From: Clostridia bacterium
GTDB taxonomy: Bacteria > Bacillota_A > Clostridia > Oscillospirales > Acutalibacteraceae
Direction: 5' to 3'
DNA: 6,624 bases
Assembly: GCA_017503305.1 (NCBI GenBank)
Contig: JAFVTJ010000093.1
Span: 1-6,624 of the forward strand
Shown: in pieces, positions 5,281 to 6,624 of the stretch
Layout: each line of letters starts with the position of its first letter
How positions within the stretch are numbered: position 1 is the first letter of the stretch
The notes under the pieces: model-generated
Told to the model about the DNA's origin: nothing
Databases searched by the model: none
Seen by the model: only the letters and a program-made list of their open reading frames with translations
Translations under genes and position numbers: made by a program

Positions 5281-6453
5281 ATGGATATTAGACAGGAATC
5301 TTTAAAGAAGCACTATGAATGGGGCGGAAAGATTGAAGTAATCTCTCGCGCTCCCATTAACACTCGTGAAGATTTATCCTTGGCATACACCCCCGGTGTT
5401 GCTGAGCCTTGTCTTGAAATTCATAAAGACATTAACAAATCTTACGAATTAACCCGCCGTAACAATTTGGTTGCCGTTATAACCGACGGTACTGCTATCT
5501 TGGGCCTTGGCGATATCGGTCCCGAAGCAGGTATGCCCGTTATGGAAGGCAAATGCGCTTTGTTTAAAGAATTTGCTGACGTTGATGCTTTCCCGCTTTG
5601 TATTAAGTCGAAGGACGTTGACGAAATCGTTCGTACAATCTACTTGCTTTCGGGCAGCTTTGGCGGTGTAAACCTTGAAGATATTTCAGCACCCCGTTGC
5701 TTCGAAATCGAAAGAAGATTAAAGGAAATTTGTGATATTCCGATTTTCCATGACGACCAACACGGTACCGCTATCGTTGTTGCTGCTGCTTTAATCAACG
5801 CATTAAAACTTGTTAAGAAGAATATTGGCGAAGTTAAGGTTGTTATTAATGGCGCAGGTAGTGCAGGTATTGCTATCGGTAAGCACCTTATGAATATTGG
5901 CGTTAAGAATCTTACCTTCGTTGACCGTTTTGGTATTATTTGCGAAGGCGACGAAAACAATAACGTAGCACAGGAAGAAATTGCTAAGGTTACCAACCTC
6001 GAACAAAAGAAGGGTACCCTTGCTGATGCATTAGTTGGCGCTGACGTATTCGTAGGCGTTTCTGCTCCTAACCTTGTTGATGAAGCAATGGTTAAGTCAA
6101 TGGCTAATGATGCAATTCTTTTCCCGATGGCAAACCCCACTCCCGAAATTATGCCTGACATTGCCAAGGCTGCAGGCGCTCGCGTTGTAGGTACGGGTCG
6201 TTCCGACTTCCCAAACCAAATCAACAACGTTTTGGCATTCCCCGGTATCTTCCGTGGTGCTCTTGATTGCCGTGCTACCTGCATTAACGAAGAAATGAAG
6301 GTTGCTACTTCTTACGCATTGGCTTCACTCATTCCTGATGATGAAATCACCGAAGAAAACATCATCGCTACCGCACTTGATAAGCGCGTAGCTGAAGTTG
6401 TTGCAAAGGCAGTTATCAAGACCGCTAAAGAAACAGGAGTTGCAAGAATCTAA
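5281..6453 (+). CDS. NAD(P)-dependent malic enzyme (oxaloacetate-decarboxylating)
   Basis: Catalyses oxidative decarboxylation of malate to pyruvate and CO2 with NAD(P), or the reverse, in the cytosol. The 390-residue length is that of the short bacterial malic enzymes without a phosphotransacetylase domain. The N-terminal domain has [13 protein letters not shown] (32-44, catalytic Tyr36), the lysine-bearing [11 protein letters not shown] (88-98, Lys91), and metal-binding residues in [15 protein letters not shown] (130-144) and [10 protein letters not shown] (155-164). The NAD(P)-binding domain begins with INGAGSAG (189-196), with Asp215 at the end of the second strand (FVDRFG), and carries NPTPEI (285-290) and [20 protein letters not shown] (310-329). 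GGGAGGA (5268-5273) within the end of the upstream gene serves as ribosome binding site, with 2 bp between the genes. Cofactor preference (NAD or NADP) cannot be read with confidence, although Asp215 hints at NAD. Confidence 0.96.
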   Translation: MDIRQESLKKHYEWGGKIEVISRAPINTREDLSLAYTPGVAEPCLEIHKDINKSYELTRRNNLVAVITDGTAILGLGDIGPEAGMPVMEGKCALFKEFADVDAFPLCIKSKDVDEIVRTIYLLSGSFGGVNLEDISAPRCFEIERRLKEICDIPIFHDDQHGTAIVVAAALINALKLVKKNIGEVKVVINGAGSAGIAIGKHLMNIGVKNLTFVDRFGIICEGDENNNVAQEEIAKVTNLEQKKGTLADALVGADVFVGVSAPNLVDEAMVKSMANDAILFPMANPTPEIMPDIAKAAGARVVGTGRSDFPNQINNVLAFPGIFRGALDCRATCINEEMKVATSYALASLIPDDEITEENIIATALDKRVAEVVAKAVIKTAKETGVARI

Positions 6454-6624
6454 TGTTTTCTAATATTAAACTCTTCCTTTTCGATATGGACGGAACCCTT
6501 TATTTAGGTGATAATCTTTTCACCTTTACTAAGGACCTTTTGGCTAAGGTTAAGTCAAAGGGCAAGCGTTATATGTTTATGACAAATAACTCTTCCAAAA
6601 GCGTTTCGGCTTATATTGAAAAGC
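6453..6624 (+). CDS. HAD-superfamily phosphatase, class IIA (NagD-like), N-terminal fragment
   Basis: Only the first 57 codons are present; the gene continues past the right edge. It begins [19 protein letters not shown], where DMDGT (residues 11-15) is HAD motif I with both catalytic aspartates. TNNSSKS (44-50) is motif II in the form typical of class IIA (NagD, 4-nitrophenylphosphatase, AraL, glycerol-phosphate or phosphoglycolate phosphatases). The start codon overlaps the malic enzyme stop by one base (TAATG). An AGGAG at 6435-6439 is rather far from it, 13 bases, so coupling by termination-reinitiation is likely. It is co-transcribed with the malate genes. Substrate is not readable from this fragment; a small phosphorylated metabolite is probable. 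Confidence 0.88.
   Translation, partial: MFSNIKLFLFDMDGTLYLGDNLFTFTKDLLAKVKSKGKRYMFMTNNSSKSVSAYIEK

Noticed and set aside
4809..5291. 160-codon open frame in an alternative frame across the end of the Ldh_2 gene
   Set aside because: It overlaps a conserved enzyme in full and gives a Leu/Val-rich translation with no family resemblance.
5640..6284. 214-codon open frame antisense to the malic enzyme gene
   Set aside because: It lies entirely inside a well-supported gene on the other strand, its translation shows no recognisable domain, and no ribosome binding site or promoter is evident.

Overview
The window reads like the chromosome of a low-GC Gram-positive anaerobe, most likely a member of the Clostridia (Oscillospiraceae/Ruminococcaceae-like). 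This is inferred from AT-rich intergenic DNA, strong AGGAG/AGGTG ribosome binding sites, near-consensus sigma-A promoters, a flavin-dependent thymidylate synthase with a cysteine-rich tail, an unusually long PRPP synthetase, and a GlpP-family antiterminator. I see no mobile element, CRISPR array, rRNA or tRNA.

Minus strand, 1-2048: a tightly packed operon read leftwards as thyX, a dTMP kinase, a DJ-1/PfpI-family protein, then the first 19 codons of an unrecognised gene. ThyX makes dTMP from dUMP and the kinase makes dTDP, so the first two genes are consecutive steps. The genes overlap or are separated by 12 bp or less, and a TTGTAC-17-TATAAT promoter lies upstream of thyX.

Divergent region, 2049-2257: two outward-facing promoters flank an AT-rich block with roughly 10-bp-phased A and T tracts, which should be intrinsically curved. 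The rightward promoter drives a single gene, a 376-residue ribose-phosphate pyrophosphokinase (2258-3388). It ends at a strong intrinsic terminator with a UACG tetraloop. This places two branches of nucleotide supply, PRPP and dTMP, back to back.

Plus strand, 3434-6624: a second operon. A perfect-consensus extended -10 promoter (3486-3514) is followed almost at once by an intrinsic terminator hairpin (3535-3574) inside the 5' leader. Then come a GlpP-type RNA-binding antiterminator (3595-4152), an Ldh_2-family malate/2-hydroxyacid dehydrogenase (4166-5278), an NAD(P)-dependent malic enzyme (5281-6453) and the start of a class IIA (NagD-type) HAD phosphatase (6453-6624, running off the window). 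GlpP of Bacillus subtilis binds glycerol-3-phosphate and lets RNA polymerase read through leader terminators ahead of glycerol genes. Here the likely target hairpin sits in front of glpP itself and genes of malate/pyruvate metabolism, with no glycerol gene in view. This suggests an autoregulated, metabolite-gated malate operon and is the most interesting hypothesis in the window. Its signal molecule and targets are inferred, not shown.
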